Notes: a model not told the origin generated them from the sequence alone. A DNA stretch of 64,000 nt from Bacteroidales bacterium (GCA_003550725.1 PUKZ01000148.1:1-64000), one strand, 5' to 3'; positions 1 through 10,391 are shown, numbered from the stretch's first letter. Made by a program: numbers and translations.

Positions 1-172
1 AAAATTGGTAATTATTTACTCACGTAATTTTTGTTTTATATGTGTTCGTTGTCTCGCTCCGCTCGGCAGAGTTTTGATTATTGTTTTTTGTTATTTGTAA
101 ATTTCAATTTAGAAATTTAGGGTATAACTTATAATTAAAAGAAAAAAACTACGAAACGTATAAGCCACTATT

Positions 173-1453
173 ATGAAAACCAACAATTCAATCAGCAGCA
201 GTCAAATAGAATTAATGTCTCCTGTCGGAACTTACGAGTCATTGATGGCAGCATTGGAGGCAGGTGCTGATTCCATTTATTTTGGTATCGGGAAGTTAAA
301 TATGCGATCGCGCTCATCTTACAATTTCACCCTTGATGATTTGCAAAAAATCTCAAAAATATGCAGAGAGCAAAATGTTAATACTTACCTTACTTTGAAT
401 ACAGTAGTTTTTGACCATGAAATAGCTGAGGCAAAAATGATAATAGATAATGCCAAAAGTTTTGGCATATCAGCAATTATTGCATCAGATCCTGCTGTTA
501 TGGAGTATGCTCGCGAGCAGGATATGCCCGTACATATATCAACTCAATGCAATATAACCAATTTTGAGTCGGTAAAATTCTGGGCGCGTTATGGTGATGT
601 TATGGTTATGGCCAGAGAGCTTACTCTCCAGCAGGTGGCTGAAATAGTTAAACAAATAGAGAAGCAAGAGATTAACGGCCCTTCCGGTAATTTAATAAAA
701 ATTGAAATTTTTGTTCATGGAGCTTTATGCATGGCTGTTAGCGGAAAATGTTATTTGAGTCTTGACAATATGAACTATAGTGCTAATCGTGGTGCTTGTC
801 TGCAGCTTTGCCGCAGGTCATATTTAGTTACCGACAAAGAAGAAGGTTTTGAATTGGAAGTTGATAATCAATATATTATGTCACCCAAAGACTTATGCAC
901 TATAGATTTTCTTGACAAAATCATTGAATCCGGCGTAAAAGTTTTTAAAATTGAGGGAAGGGGGCGATCGGCTGATTATGTAAAAATTGTTACCCAATGT
1001 TATAAAGAAGCCATTGAAGCTATAAAATATGGTTCATACAACAAAGAAAAAATTGAAAAATGGCAAAAAAAGCTGGGAACTGTTTTTAATCGTGGTTTCT
1101 GGGATGGTTATTATCTTGGTAAAAAAACGATAGAGTTGGCTAAGCAATATGGCTCACAAGCAACCAGGAAAAAAGTATATATTGGAAAAGTAACCAACTA
1201 TTTTTCCAACATTAAAGTAGCTGAAATTACAATGGAATCGCATGACTTATCCATAAATGAGTCAATAATGATAATTGGTCCAACAACCGGTGTTGTAGAA
1301 TTAGATGTAACTGAGATAAGAGTTGACCTTCAACCTGTGAAAAAAACCCGGAAAGGCGAAGTTTGCTCAATTCCTGTTCCGAAGTTGGTCAGGCGAGGTG
1401 ATAAGATTTACAAGCTTGTTGCTTCTGATAATATTACTGACATTGAAAAATGA
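173..1453 (+). CDS. U32 family protein, probable tRNA uridine hydroxylation factor (TrhP/YegQ-like)
   Basis: This 426-residue protein has the U32 family signature FVHGALCMAVSGKCYLS at about residues 180-197. It carries two Cys, followed by two more in RGACLQLCRR near 206-215. U32 members with four Cys are known or suspected to bind an Fe-S cluster, and the TrhP branch makes 5-hydroxyuridine at the tRNA wobble position. The annotation as a peptidase is historical. The N-terminus reads as the start of the TIM-barrel half (LMSPVGTYESLMAALEAGAD), followed by a smaller C-terminal domain from about 330. Length fits the short TrhP-like members rather than the long fused ones. The ATG at 173 is the only start that fits the family. 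RlhA-like 23S rRNA hydroxylation cannot be excluded from sequence alone. Confidence 0.85.
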   Translation: MKTNNSISSSQIELMSPVGTYESLMAALEAGADSIYFGIGKLNMRSRSSYNFTLDDLQKISKICREQNVNTYLTLNTVVFDHEIAEAKMIIDNAKSFGISAIIASDPAVMEYAREQDMPVHISTQCNITNFESVKFWARYGDVMVMARELTLQQVAEIVKQIEKQEINGPSGNLIKIEIFVHGALCMAVSGKCYLSLDNMNYSANRGACLQLCRRSYLVTDKEEGFELEVDNQYIMSPKDLCTIDFLDKIIESGVKVFKIEGRGRSADYVKIVTQCYKEAIEAIKYGSYNKEKIEKWQKKLGTVFNRGFWDGYYLGKKTIELAKQYGSQATRKKVYIGKVTNYFSNIKVAEITMESHDLSINESIMIIGPTTGVVELDVTEIRVDLQPVKKTRKGEVCSIPVPKLVRRGDKIYKLVASDNITDIEK

Positions 1454-1505
1454 AAAAACGGATAATAAAAAATCACAATAAAACCTGCTTAACAATAACA
1501 GAAAA

Positions 1506-2375
1506 TTATTTAATCTTATCAAAACCTTCACCATAAACACCCATTACTTTCGATACAGAGATAAATGCCTCAGGGTCAATTTCCTTTATGGTTTGAAACA
1601 CCTGTGCTGTTTCATAACGACGAACTACTGCCATAATTACAGAGACATCTTTTTTTGTGTACCATCCCTTTCCATTGAGAAGAGTTACACCTCGACCAAT
1701 ATTATTTGCTATATGCTCGGCAATTTCATCTTGCTTTTGAGAAAAAATAAACAACTGAACACTCTGCCTGTGACCCATAAGAAACATGTCGATGGAGTAT
1801 GATGCAACCGCAAGCATAACATATCCATAAACTATGGTTTCAATTGACCGAAATATAAAATATGAAGAGGCTATAATAACCACATCACATAACAAAATAA
1901 CCTTGCCATGGCTTATATTTCTGTATTTGTTAATTATAACAGCCAAAATTTCTGTGCCACCTGCACTTCCACCTCTTGTAAAAATCATGCCAATGGAAAC
2001 CCCTGCCAAAATACCTCCAATGATAGCAGACATAAAACGGTCATCAACCACCGGTTCTGTTATATAATATTGAAGCAAACCAAGGAAAAAAGATAGCACT
2101 GCAACACCATATATGGTCCGAATACCAAAACCTATACCAATACTTTTTATTCCGAATACCAGTAAAATAGCATTTACTACAAGCAATGTAACACCAACCG
2201 GTAAGCCGGTTGAATAATAAACTACAGCTCCTACACCCGTTATACCACCACCAACAATTTCTGATGGCAAAATAAAAGCTGTCCATGCAATAGCATTTAT
2301 AAATAAACCAAAAGTAATGATAGAATAAGATTTCAATGTATTTAATACCCGGTGCTTTCCAGTAGATTTTTTCAT
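1506..2375 (-). CDS. YitT family membrane protein (DUF161/DUF2179)
   Basis: The 289-residue protein has five or six hydrophobic segments in its first 200 residues, with the glycine-rich family motif TRGGSAGGTEILA near 133-145. A soluble C-terminal DUF2179 domain covers about 205-285 and contains GRGVTLLNGKGWYTKKD. YitT proteins are inner-membrane proteins of unsettled transport function; the C-terminal domain resembles small ligand-binding ferredoxin-like folds. The gene is convergent with the U32 gene, with about 50 bp between stops and no clear hairpin there. No -7 promoter element is evident upstream. The small repeat at 2412-2531 begins only 37 bp before its start codon. Confidence 0.85.
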   Translation of the reverse strand: MKKSTGKHRVLNTLKSYSIITFGLFINAIAWTAFILPSEIVGGGITGVGAVVYYSTGLPVGVTLLVVNAILLVFGIKSIGIGFGIRTIYGVAVLSFFLGLLQYYITEPVVDDRFMSAIIGGILAGVSIGMIFTRGGSAGGTEILAVIINKYRNISHGKVILLCDVVIIASSYFIFRSIETIVYGYVMLAVASYSIDMFLMGHRQSVQLFIFSQKQDEIAEHIANNIGRGVTLLNGKGWYTKKDVSVIMAVVRRYETAQVFQTIKEIDPEAFISVSKVMGVYGEGFDKIK

Positions 2376-2411
2376 CTGTATATATTTAAAATTCTTATTT
2401 TATTATCTCGC

Positions 2412-2531
2412 AACAGCTAACAAGTAGGGGTTTTTTAAATTATTAATTAACTAATCCGCAAATCAATAAATTAAATTCTATCATGCACTTTATCATCCAT
2501 ACTCAAAACTCACAACTATTTGTCACCCGTT
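2412..2531 (-). repeat. MITE-like element, copy 1 (inverted relative to copy at 20951-21083)
   Basis: Read on the minus strand this stretch matches the element at 20951-21083. Both have an outer AACGGGT-type end, a shared GAG/TTTTGAG stretch, a 23-nt identical core (here 2473-2495) and the far end CTTGTTAGCTGTTG against CTGTTACCTGTTG. Insertions and deletions make this copy shorter (120 against 133 bp). It encodes nothing. It lies in a roughly 700-bp spacer between yitT and ssb (2376-3073), which otherwise holds only AT-rich DNA, a TTCTTAAGAA palindrome at 2851 and the ssb promoter. Confidence 0.7.
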
Positions 2532-3022
2532 ATTATTTGACATTTTTCTCACAAAAAACTCGTTCAAATATTATTACAGGAATAACCTTAAATAATAAAA
2601 AAACTAATCCTATTATAAATATGGGTTAAATTGATTTCCGGTGGAAAATACTTTACGAAAATAATACTTCTTTCACCCCCTACCCTATAATGCTACAAAA
2701 GCAGCTGATTGCCAAAAACACATATTAAGCAAATCGCAAAATTACATTATTTTTGTTATAATGAAAATAGTTATAATAAAAAGTAAAAATCATTAATGAA
2801 GTTAAATTTTCTTATTTATATTTACTTTTAAAAAATATTCTTAATATTATTTCTTAAGAAGAGATTAAATTATACCAAAATCAAATTTTTAGTTATTAAA
2901 AATCATATTATAAAAAATATTTTAAATAAAATACTTGACATTTTTAAAGTAATGTTTTATTTTTACCATTATTTTCAAAAAAAATTCTACAAAAATAAGA
3001 TTTATACTAATTAAAAAATTAT

Positions 3023-3030
3023 TAGGTTTG
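3023..3030 (+). promoter_or_regulatory. ssb promoter, -7 element TAGGTTTG
   Basis: This is an exact match to the Bacteroidota -7 consensus TAnnTTTG, 43 bp before the ssb start codon. No good TTTG -33 element is visible at the usual 17-23 nt distance upstream, so the call rests on the -7 box and its position. Confidence 0.45.
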
Positions 3031-3073
3031 TAGGATACAAAAAACAATTAAAAACAAACAAAACTTTTTAATC

Positions 3074-3493
3074 ATGGCAGGAGTAAACAAGGTTATTTTA
3101 GTTGGTAATTTAGGGGCAGACCCTGAGGTAAGATCACTTGAAAGTGGCACAAAAGTTGCGAATTTCAATATTGCCACTACAGAAACTTTTAAAGACAGAA
3201 ATGGTGAAAAACAGGAAAAAACTGAATGGCACAGAATTGTTTTATGGAGGGGTCTGGCTGATGTTGCTGAAAACTTTTTAAAAAAAGGCAGGCAAATTTA
3301 CATTGAAGGACGTCTAAGAACAAGACAATGGGAAGATAAAGAAGGGGTTAAAAAATACACTACAGAAATTTACGGTGATAATATGGTAATGCTAGGAGGA
3401 AAACCGGGTGGTGAACCGCCTCCAACTTCTAAAGAAGAAATTACCGAAAAAGAACCCCCTGCACATGAAACTGATGACGATCTTCCATTTTAG
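3074..3493 (+). CDS. ssb: Single-stranded DNA-binding protein
   Basis: A 139-residue SSB that coats single-stranded DNA during replication, recombination and repair. The OB-fold spans residues 1-105: VNKVILVGNLGADPEVR opens strand 1, and KTEWHRIVLW and GRQIYIEGRLRTRQWEDKEG are standard. A short Gly/Pro/Glu-rich linker follows, and the protein ends in the acidic tip DDDLPF that recruits partner proteins. The gene stands alone: its own promoter lies 43 bp upstream and a strong terminator follows. It is the only ssb in the window. Confidence 0.97.
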   Translation: MAGVNKVILVGNLGADPEVRSLESGTKVANFNIATTETFKDRNGEKQEKTEWHRIVLWRGLADVAENFLKKGRQIYIEGRLRTRQWEDKEGVKKYTTEIYGDNMVMLGGKPGGEPPPTSKEEITEKEPPAHETDDDLPF

Positions 3494-3518
3494 TTTTTTT
3501 CGGTTTTGAAGATTGTTT

Positions 3519-3560
3519 AATAAGCAAGGTTAAATGAATAATATAACCTTGCTTATTTTA
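3519..3560 (+). terminator. Intrinsic terminator after ssb
   Basis: A perfect 14-bp stem (3519-3532 with 3544-3557), 11-nt loop, followed by an AT-rich TTTTATT tail. It begins 26 bp after the ssb stop codon. The run of T is weak, so termination efficiency is uncertain. Confidence 0.75.
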
Positions 3561-3674
3561 TTATTAATAAGATCAATAATATTATATAAAAGCATAATTA
3601 TTTTTATTTAATTTTGTATAATTATTTCTAAAACTAAACTATTAGACAAAAAAACTAATAAAAAACAGTATTAT

Positions 3675-4379
3675 ATGAAAAAGATACTTCCTTTATTTTT
3701 GATCTTGTTATTTATTGCAAATAGTTTGTTTGCTGATGATGATAGAGTAAGGATGCGTCCACAAGACAGGTTTATTTTTGATGCATTCTTTGATATATGG
3801 CAAGATGTGCCTGATGGTATGGATTTAGAGTTTTACAATCGAGGCATAAACATTTCACTTTTCCGGGATTACCCGCTTGGATATAGCAATTTCAGCATAG
3901 CACCCGGAATTAATTTTTCAAGCCACAATATGTATAGCGATCATTGGTTTAAGTATGATGATGGAAAATTCGACTTTATTTCCATAAAAGAAAAAGGATT
4001 GAGTTATGATAACAACAAAATTAGTCTGAACTATATTGATATACCGGTTGAATTTAGATACCGTACCAGACCCCACAGAGATATGCCTCATCCTTTTCGT
4101 ATATCAGTAGGTGCAAAATTAGGATATTTAATTCAAGCCCATACAAAATATGTAGGTGATGTTTATTTAGATAACAATGGTTCTGAAAATACCCGTGAAA
4201 CAAAAATAAAAGAATATAATTTAAACAACATTGAAAGTTGGAGGTATGGCCTTACAGCCCGTATAGGATATGGTTATGTGAATATTATTGGGTATTATCC
4301 TCTAAACAGAATTTTTAAAGATAATTTGGGCAAAGACATGTATCCAATCAGTATAGGAGCATCTTTTATAATTAATTAA
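3675..4379 (+). CDS. Outer-membrane beta-barrel protein (PorT-like fold)
   Basis: The 234-residue protein has a clear signal peptide (MKKILPLFLILLFIANSLFA, cleavage near residue 20). The mature part alternates aromatic and polar residues as in a small beta-barrel: FSIAPGINFSSHNMYS, NKISLNYIDIPVEFRYR and FRISVGAKLGYLIQAHTKY. The 'YIDIPVEFRYR ... GAKLGY' pairing is typical of Bacteroidota outer-membrane proteins of the PorT/'outer membrane beta-barrel' type. The last strand ends in an aliphatic residue, Asn-Tyr-Ile-like (ASFIIN), rather than the usual terminal Phe. Specific function is unknown. The gene stands alone between ssb and the leftward rpoN group. Confidence 0.75.
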   Translation: MKKILPLFLILLFIANSLFADDDRVRMRPQDRFIFDAFFDIWQDVPDGMDLEFYNRGINISLFRDYPLGYSNFSIAPGINFSSHNMYSDHWFKYDDGKFDFISIKEKGLSYDNNKISLNYIDIPVEFRYRTRPHRDMPHPFRISVGAKLGYLIQAHTKYVGDVYLDNNGSENTRETKIKEYNLNNIESWRYGLTARIGYGYVNIIGYYPLNRIFKDNLGKDMYPISIGASFIIN

Positions 4380-4599
4380 TTAATTTAATTAATTGTTTGG
4401 ATCCAAATCTGCAAATGTCAGAGCTATAATAATACCCATATAAAAAAATTAAACGCTTCAATATTTTACAGCTTATTTTAACAGGCTTAGGCAGTTAACT
4501 TCAAAGAGGTGGGATTAGTTATAAAAATTTCCGACGGTTTTTGAAAATAATCTTTTACTCAAATTCTCTATAGTTTATTTATCGTTAAGTGTTAAATTT

Positions 4600-5214
4600 T
4601 TATCTTAATAAAAAATATAATAACAACATCAAAGAAACCCCCAACAAATAGCCTGCTAAAACCTGGCCAACAGAATGCGAATTTAGTTTTAAGCGGCTGC
4701 TTCCTACAAAGCCTGAGACCAGTATGGAAGCTATTATCAAAAAGAAAAGATCTGTTTTAAAAAAAAATGTAGTAGCCAGCAGCAAGCCTGTTAGTCCACC
4801 CATAGAAACCATGTGCAGGCTTATTTTCCATTTTAATGTTATAAATAAGCTGATTATTACCAGGAATGTGGCTCCCAAAAAATAGAAATGTATAAGTGAA
4901 GGTAAATTTGCCTGCCTTAGAATATAATAAGTAAAAAAATAGAAAAAGACTCCGGCTATAAGAGGCAAAATACGTTGGCTTTGTTCATTAAGCTGCAAAC
5001 TGTTTATAAAACCAGTTTTTTTCATAATTATAATAGTCAGCAGAGGGGCAATTGCCGTATTAACAAAAATTATAAATATTATAATATTTTTTGCTTTTGC
5101 GGGTAATACATAAGCTATAAAAGTATCTATATTGAAAAGTATTAGTACACTGATAGTGGGGATAATAAGAGGGCTGAAAACTACAGAAATTATTTTTGCA
5201 ATTCGAACTTCCAT
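4600..5214 (-). CDS. PAP2-related membrane protein
   Basis: The 204-residue protein has about six membrane segments. Near the C-terminus, SSRLKLNSHSVGQVLAGYLLG fits the last PAP2 motif (SRxxLxxHxxxQVxAGxxxG) found in lipid phosphatases acting on polyprenyl or phosphatidyl phosphates. The earlier KxxxxxxRP and SGH motifs are degenerate (KKTGFINSLQLNEQSQRILP; GGLTGLL), so catalytic activity is doubtful. It follows rpoN with a 70-bp gap, probably in the asnS-rpoN transcript. The spacer at 4380-4599 shows nothing. Confidence 0.65.
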   Translation of the reverse strand: MEVRIAKIISVVFSPLIIPTISVLILFNIDTFIAYVLPAKAKNIIIFIIFVNTAIAPLLTIIIMKKTGFINSLQLNEQSQRILPLIAGVFFYFFTYYILRQANLPSLIHFYFLGATFLVIISLFITLKWKISLHMVSMGGLTGLLLATTFFFKTDLFFLIIASILVSGFVGSSRLKLNSHSVGQVLAGYLLGVSLMLLLYFLLR

Positions 5215-5284
5215 AATTACTAAAATGGATTATTGAATATTTATATTAACGAGGCTGCCCTTACATTTAAGCTATAAAATTATT

Positions 5285-6781
5285 TTAAACCAATTCTTTT
5301 CTTAACCTTGCCACAGGAATACCAAGTTGCTCTCGATATTTTGCCACTGTACGCCGTGCAATATTATAACCTTTTTCTTTTAATATACCTGTAAGTTCTT
5401 CATCAGTAAGAGGCTTTTTTTTATCTTCGTTATAAACACAATCTTGTAGTATTTTTTTCACCTGTCTTGTGGATACTTCCTCCCCACTGTCTTTCTGCAA
5501 GGATTCTGAAAAGAAAGTTTTAAGCAAAAAAGTTCCAAATGGTGTTTGAACATATTTACTATTGGCAACTCTTGAAATAGTGGATATATCCAACCCTACA
5601 ATATCAGCTATATCTTTAAGTATCATAGGTTTAAGCAGGGTTTCATCGCCTGTCAGAAAATAATCACGTTGATAATCCAATATTGCCTGCATTGTAACTA
5701 ATAATGTATTTTGTCTTTGCTTAATGGCATCAATAAACATCTTTGCTCCATCAAGTTTTTGTTTCACAAACATCATAGCTTCTTTATGGCGGGAATTTTT
5801 TTTGTTTTTGTCTTTTGCCATTCTTTCCAGCATATTAGCATATGTAGAATTTATACGGAGCTCAGGAGCATTTTTTGAGTTAAGGGTAAGTTCCAACTCA
5901 CCATCATTAATATTAACAATAAAGTCTGGAATGATATATTGAGGTTTTTTTTCATACTCAATGACAGAATCTCCGGGTTTTGGATTCAGTTTTAGTATTT
6001 CTTCAATAGCATCTTTAAGTTCTTTATCAGAAAAACCATGCTTCTTCTTTATTTTCTCATAATGCTTTTTTGTAAAATCATTGAAACTTTTTAAGACTAA
6101 CTTTCTTGCATTTTCTAATTCCGGTTTGCAAGATGATTTCCGATTGAGTTGTAAAAGCAGGCATTCTTGCAGATCCCTGGCGCCTACTCCGGGAGGGTCA
6201 AATTCTTGTATTTGGTGAAGAAGGCTCAATATTTCCTTAAAATCAGTTTTTATATTATGAGTAAAAGCCAGGTCATCAATCAATGCGCGAATGTCGCGTT
6301 GCATATATCCTGAATCATCAATATTCCCTATTATATGTGAAGCAATAAGGTATTCTCTGTCATTTAATTTATTTAATCCTAATTGCGAAAGCAAATAATC
6401 CTGAAAGCTAACAGATGAAGAAAATGGAATATCCATTTTCTCATCATCATCTGTTGAACTATTTTGAGTTTTCAGTTTATAATAAGGGATATCATCGTCA
6501 TCATCAATATAATCTGATATATCAAATTCGTTATCATGCCTGTTTTCTTCGTCATTTATCCCGCTTTCATCATCTTTTGGTTCCAAATCAGGCTCTTCTT
6601 TGCTTTGGCTATCAGTGTCGTCTGTATCCTGATTACCTTCTTCCAGTGCGGGGTTTTCCTCGATCTCCCTTTTGATACGTTCATCCAGCATCACAGTTGG
6701 CAATTGCAGAAGCTTCATCAGCTGAATCTGCTGTGGTGATAACTTTTGAAGAAGCTTTTGTTGTAAGCTCTGTTTTAACAT
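5285..6781 (-). CDS. rpoN: RNA polymerase sigma-54 factor
   Basis: A 498-residue sigma-54. Region I at residues 1-40 is Gln/Leu-rich (LKQSLQQKLLQKLSPQQIQLM) and contacts enhancer-binding activators. An acidic region II (about 50-110, many Asp and Glu) follows, then the core-binding domain. The C-terminus holds the RpoN box ARRTVAKYREQLGIP, which binds the -24 promoter element. Length is normal for Bacteroidota. It lies 91 bp downstream of asnS on the same strand, an arrangement common in this phylum. No enhancer-binding activator is encoded in this window. Confidence 0.97.
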   Translation of the reverse strand: MLKQSLQQKLLQKLSPQQIQLMKLLQLPTVMLDERIKREIEENPALEEGNQDTDDTDSQSKEEPDLEPKDDESGINDEENRHDNEFDISDYIDDDDDIPYYKLKTQNSSTDDDEKMDIPFSSSVSFQDYLLSQLGLNKLNDREYLIASHIIGNIDDSGYMQRDIRALIDDLAFTHNIKTDFKEILSLLHQIQEFDPPGVGARDLQECLLLQLNRKSSCKPELENARKLVLKSFNDFTKKHYEKIKKKHGFSDKELKDAIEEILKLNPKPGDSVIEYEKKPQYIIPDFIVNINDGELELTLNSKNAPELRINSTYANMLERMAKDKNKKNSRHKEAMMFVKQKLDGAKMFIDAIKQRQNTLLVTMQAILDYQRDYFLTGDETLLKPMILKDIADIVGLDISTISRVANSKYVQTPFGTFLLKTFFSESLQKDSGEEVSTRQVKKILQDCVYNEDKKKPLTDEELTGILKEKGYNIARRTVAKYREQLGIPVARLRKELV

Positions 6782-6872
6782 TAGTATTATTAAATTGAAT
6801 ATTTATACAAAGATGATGATTTCTGTTTACCCTGCAAGTTATAAAAAATTTTGATGTAAATTTCAATAAAAA

Positions 6873-8282
6873 CTAAAATTCTGCATTCATTGGAGCCCTG
6901 GGAAAAGGAATAACGTCTCTTATATTTCCCATGCCGGTGATAAATAACATTAGCCTTTCAAAACCCAGGCCAAAACCACTATGAGGAGCTGTTCCAAATT
7001 TTCTTGTTTCAAGATACCACCATACATCATTAGGATCTATACTCATTTCTTCTATACGTTTTGAAAGTTTGTTGTAATCTTCTTCACGCTGTGAACCACC
7101 AATAATCTCTCCTATTTTAGGAAAAAGAACATCAAGAGCTCTGACAGTTTTATCATCGTCATTAAGTTTCATATAAAAAGCCTTAATATCTTTAGGATAA
7201 TCAGTCAAAATAACCGGTTTATGAAAATGTTTTTCAACCAGGTATCGTTCATGTTCAGATTGTAAATCAACACCCCAGGAAACAGGAAATTCAAATTTTT
7301 CTCCTGACATTTCCAATATTTCAATTGCTTTGGTGTATGTAAGACGTTCAAATTGATTTTCTACAACAAAATTAAGCCTTTCAAGAAGTTTTTTATCATA
7401 CATTTTTTGCAAAAATTCCAGATCGTCTATACATTTTTCAAGTATATAGCTAACAAGATATTTAAGGAAATCTTCTGCTAAGTCCATGTTATCATTTATT
7501 TCAAAAAAAGCCATTTCAGGTTCTATCATCCAAAACTCAGATAGATGCCTTGCAGTGTTAGAGTTTTCAGCCCTGAAAGTAGGGCCAAAAGTATAAACAT
7601 TGGAAAGTGACATTGCCCCAAGCTCTGCTTCTAACTGTCCGGAAACCGTAAGGTTTGTTTCCTTGCCAAAAAAATCTTTCGAAAAATCAACAGAACCGTC
7701 TTTTTTGCGCGGAATATTATCCAAATCAAGGGTTGTAACCCTAAACATAGCACCGGCACCCTCACAATCGCTACCGGTAATTATTGGTGTGTGAAGATAA
7801 TAAAAGCCATTGTCGTTAAAATATTTATGTATGGCAAATGATAAAGCATGGCGAATCCTAAGCACTGCGCCAAAAGTATTAGTACGTGGACGCAAATGAG
7901 CTATTTCACGCAAAAATTCAAGAGAATGACCTTTTTTCTGAAGTGGATATTTTTCCGGATCTGCTTCTCCATATATTATTATATCATCAGCTTGTATTTC
8001 ATAAGCTTGACCCTTTCCTGCTGATTCAACCAAAAGCCCATTTACCGAAATACAAGCTCCGGTGGTAATTCTTTTAAGCAAATCATCATTATTGAAAGTT
8101 GCAACATCAACAACAATCTGTATATTATGTATTATAGAGCCGTCGTTTAAGGCTATAAATGCAATATTTTTATTACCCCTGCGTGTACGAACCCATCCTT
8201 TAACATTTACTTTCTTGCCAAGAAGATCACTGCAATCGCCTTTAAGCAATTCGGCAATCATAGTTCTTTTTAAAGTTTTCAT
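6873..8282 (-). CDS. asnS: Asparaginyl-tRNA synthetase
   Basis: A 469-residue class II synthetase that charges tRNA-Asn with asparagine in the cytosol. An N-terminal OB-fold anticodon-binding domain ([20 protein letters not shown], about 23-42) is followed by the catalytic domain. Motif 2 is [21 protein letters not shown], and motif 3 is [15 protein letters not shown] near the C-terminus. Asn specificity over Asp is indicated by the [11 protein letters not shown] form and the absence of AspRS inserts. The gene heads the asnS-rpoN-PAP2 group. A TATTTTTG box lies on the minus strand at 8420-8413, about 130 bp upstream. The 370-bp divergent spacer 8283-8653 holds no other clear signal. Confidence 0.96.
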   Translation of the reverse strand: MKTLKRTMIAELLKGDCSDLLGKKVNVKGWVRTRRGNKNIAFIALNDGSIIHNIQIVVDVATFNNDDLLKRITTGACISVNGLLVESAGKGQAYEIQADDIIIYGEADPEKYPLQKKGHSLEFLREIAHLRPRTNTFGAVLRIRHALSFAIHKYFNDNGFYYLHTPIITGSDCEGAGAMFRVTTLDLDNIPRKKDGSVDFSKDFFGKETNLTVSGQLEAELGAMSLSNVYTFGPTFRAENSNTARHLSEFWMIEPEMAFFEINDNMDLAEDFLKYLVSYILEKCIDDLEFLQKMYDKKLLERLNFVVENQFERLTYTKAIEILEMSGEKFEFPVSWGVDLQSEHERYLVEKHFHKPVILTDYPKDIKAFYMKLNDDDKTVRALDVLFPKIGEIIGGSQREEDYNKLSKRIEEMSIDPNDVWWYLETRKFGTAPHSGFGLGFERLMLFITGMGNIRDVIPFPRAPMNAEF

Positions 8283-8653
8283 TAATTCTGATTTTGTAAT
8301 TAAAATTAAAATAAAATGGTTGTAATAATTTTTAATATTATTACCTAAATATTAAATTATAATAATATATCTAAAACTATTAGATTAAGTACCAGATTTT
8401 GGTTTTAAACTGCAAAAATATAATAAATAACAAACTATTTGTAACACAAAACCTATATTCATTATCATAAATATTCTATTATATTTTTACAAACAAGTAA
8501 ATAGTTTACAAAATACTTGTCAATTAAATAATAATCAATATTATTTTTTGAAATCACAGGTAGCAAAACAATTTATTATTAAAAAATTTTTAATTTAGCC
8601 TTACATAATCATATCTACATTTCAAATTCAAAATTATCGAAAAAAACTTATAA

Positions 8654-9262
8654 ATGAGTGCTACAATATTTATAATAATATTAACCAGTATTGTATCGGT
8701 TACTGCTTTTAATAACCAGGCAATTTTTGACCGGATGAAGTTTAACGCTTTTCTAATCAGACAAGAAAATTCCTGGTATCGTTTTTTATCCTATGGGCTG
8801 CTTCATGCTGATTGGGTCCATCTTATAATTAACATGTTTGTTTTGTTTTCATTTGGAAGAATAGTGGAAACATATTTTGAAAATTATTTAGAAGGCAGTG
8901 CTATACCATTCTTTTTAATAATATATGTAGGAGGTTTGATATTTTCAGTTATTGCATCATACTTAAAACATAAAAATAACAGCTATTATAATGCTGTAGG
9001 AGCTTCAGGTGCAGTTTCGGCAATATTATTTTCCAGTATCATACTGCATCCTGAAGGACGTATCATGTTAATACTTTTCCCGGTACCAATTCCCTCTTTC
9101 ATTTTTGGGTTATTATACCTGGTATACTCCGCATATATGTCAAAACGAACTTCCGGCAATATTGGGCATGGTGCACACTTCTGGGGTGCTGTATTTGGAA
9201 TTTTAATAACAGCACTTTTAATACCATCATCTATTCATGACTTTTTTTACTATGTTTTTTGA
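8654..9262 (+). CDS. Rhomboid family intramembrane serine protease
   Basis: A 202-residue membrane protein with six predicted helices and the full rhomboid catalytic set. ADWVHLIINMFVLFSFGR carries the conserved Asn of the oxyanion site, NAVGASGAVSAIL carries the nucleophile Ser in GxSG, and NIGHGAHFWGAVFGI carries the catalytic His in helix 6. Such enzymes cleave transmembrane segments within the inner membrane; the substrate here is unknown. It is 14 bp upstream of the aminotransferase gene and probably cotranscribed with it. Confidence 0.9.
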   Translation: MSATIFIIILTSIVSVTAFNNQAIFDRMKFNAFLIRQENSWYRFLSYGLLHADWVHLIINMFVLFSFGRIVETYFENYLEGSAIPFFLIIYVGGLIFSVIASYLKHKNNSYYNAVGASGAVSAILFSSIILHPEGRIMLILFPVPIPSFIFGLLYLVYSAYMSKRTSGNIGHGAHFWGAVFGILITALLIPSSIHDFFYYVF

Positions 9263-9276
9263 AACACCAGAGATAA

Positions 9277-10134
9277 ATGTCAATTTATATAAATTATAAC
9301 GGTAAATTTTTTTCGAAAAACCAAAAATTGTTTAATAGTTCTAACAGGGCATTTTCATACGGTGACGGCATTTTTGAAAGCATAAAAATTGCAAACGAAA
9401 ATCCTGTAAATATTGAAAGACATTATAATAGGCTTATAAATAGTGCATATACTTTAAATATAAAACTACCTGAATATTTTACTATTTCTTTTTTTACTCA
9501 ACAAATACTAAATCTTGTTGAAAAAAACAACCATTATCCTGCAGCAAGAGTGCGTTTTACATTATTCAGAGACGATGGAGGCTTATATCAGCCTCTATCT
9601 AATGAAGGTAAATATTTGATTGAAAGCAATCCTTTAAAAAACAACAATTTTATACTGAATTCAAAAGGATTAAAAATTGGAATCTATGATAAAATTAAAA
9701 AACTGCCCGGTTTGTTAAGTGGTATAAAGTCATGCAATGCTTTAATTTATATAATGGCTAAATTATTTGCAACAGATAATGGATTGGACGATTCTATCAT
9801 TTTAAATGAAAAAAACAACCTGGTTGAAGCAACATCATCAAATATATTTATTGTGAAAAATTACAGGATTTATACTCCTTCGCTTGATCAAGGTTGTGTT
9901 TATGGAACAATGCGAGATCTAATAATCAGTATTGCAAAAGAGTCAGAATATAAAATCGACGAATGTATTATAGAACCAAAAGAATTAGACAAGGCCGATG
10001 AAATATTTTTAACAAACTCAATTTCAGGTATTAAATGGGTTGCCCAATACAAAGAAAACTTTTTTTCCAATAAGTTGTCCTCAGCATTAACCGACAAATT
10101 AAATAAAAAACTAATTAATGAAATAAATAATTAG
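9277..10134 (+). CDS. Class IV aminotransferase (aminodeoxychorismate lyase / branched-chain type)
   Basis: A 285-residue PLP enzyme of fold type IV. NRAFSYGDGIFESIKI (about 23-38) and the substrate loop with ERHYNRLINSA are standard. The catalytic Lys lies in SGIKSCNALIY (about 150). The cofactor-binding NLVEATSSNIFIV and the glycine-containing YTPSLDQGCVYGTMRD follow. Family members are PabC (4-aminobenzoate from aminodeoxychorismate), D-amino-acid and branched-chain aminotransferases. The short length and lack of BCAT-specific motifs favour PabC-like or an uncharacterised subgroup. No pabA/pabB lies nearby, so the substrate is open. Confidence 0.8.
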   Translation: MSIYINYNGKFFSKNQKLFNSSNRAFSYGDGIFESIKIANENPVNIERHYNRLINSAYTLNIKLPEYFTISFFTQQILNLVEKNNHYPAARVRFTLFRDDGGLYQPLSNEGKYLIESNPLKNNNFILNSKGLKIGIYDKIKKLPGLLSGIKSCNALIYIMAKLFATDNGLDDSIILNEKNNLVEATSSNIFIVKNYRIYTPSLDQGCVYGTMRDLIISIAKESEYKIDECIIEPKELDKADEIFLTNSISGIKWVAQYKENFFSNKLSSALTDKLNKKLINEINN

Positions 10135-10391
10135 TTTTTGCTGCTGAAAACTAAATTTATAGTTAATAATAATTGTCAATCTTTAAAACATTATATTTTT
10201 TGTTAATAATTCATAATATTATTATAACCCTAATTAACAATATTTTCTGATAAAATTTCTATCCTTTTTTAATAAACTATTTTAAAATTAATTGTAGTGA
10301 TATTGTCTTTTTCATATTTTTACATTTTGTGGAAAACTTGTAAAAAGGGTTTTATATAATCAATTTATATATAAATCAAAGTATATTTTTT

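Noticed and set aside
1-172. Possible tail of a rightward gene ending at TAA 25-27 and a GC-rich 'CGCTCCGCTCGG' patch near 55-66
   Set aside because: Only eight codons are visible and nothing identifies them; the GC-rich patch has no partner in the window.
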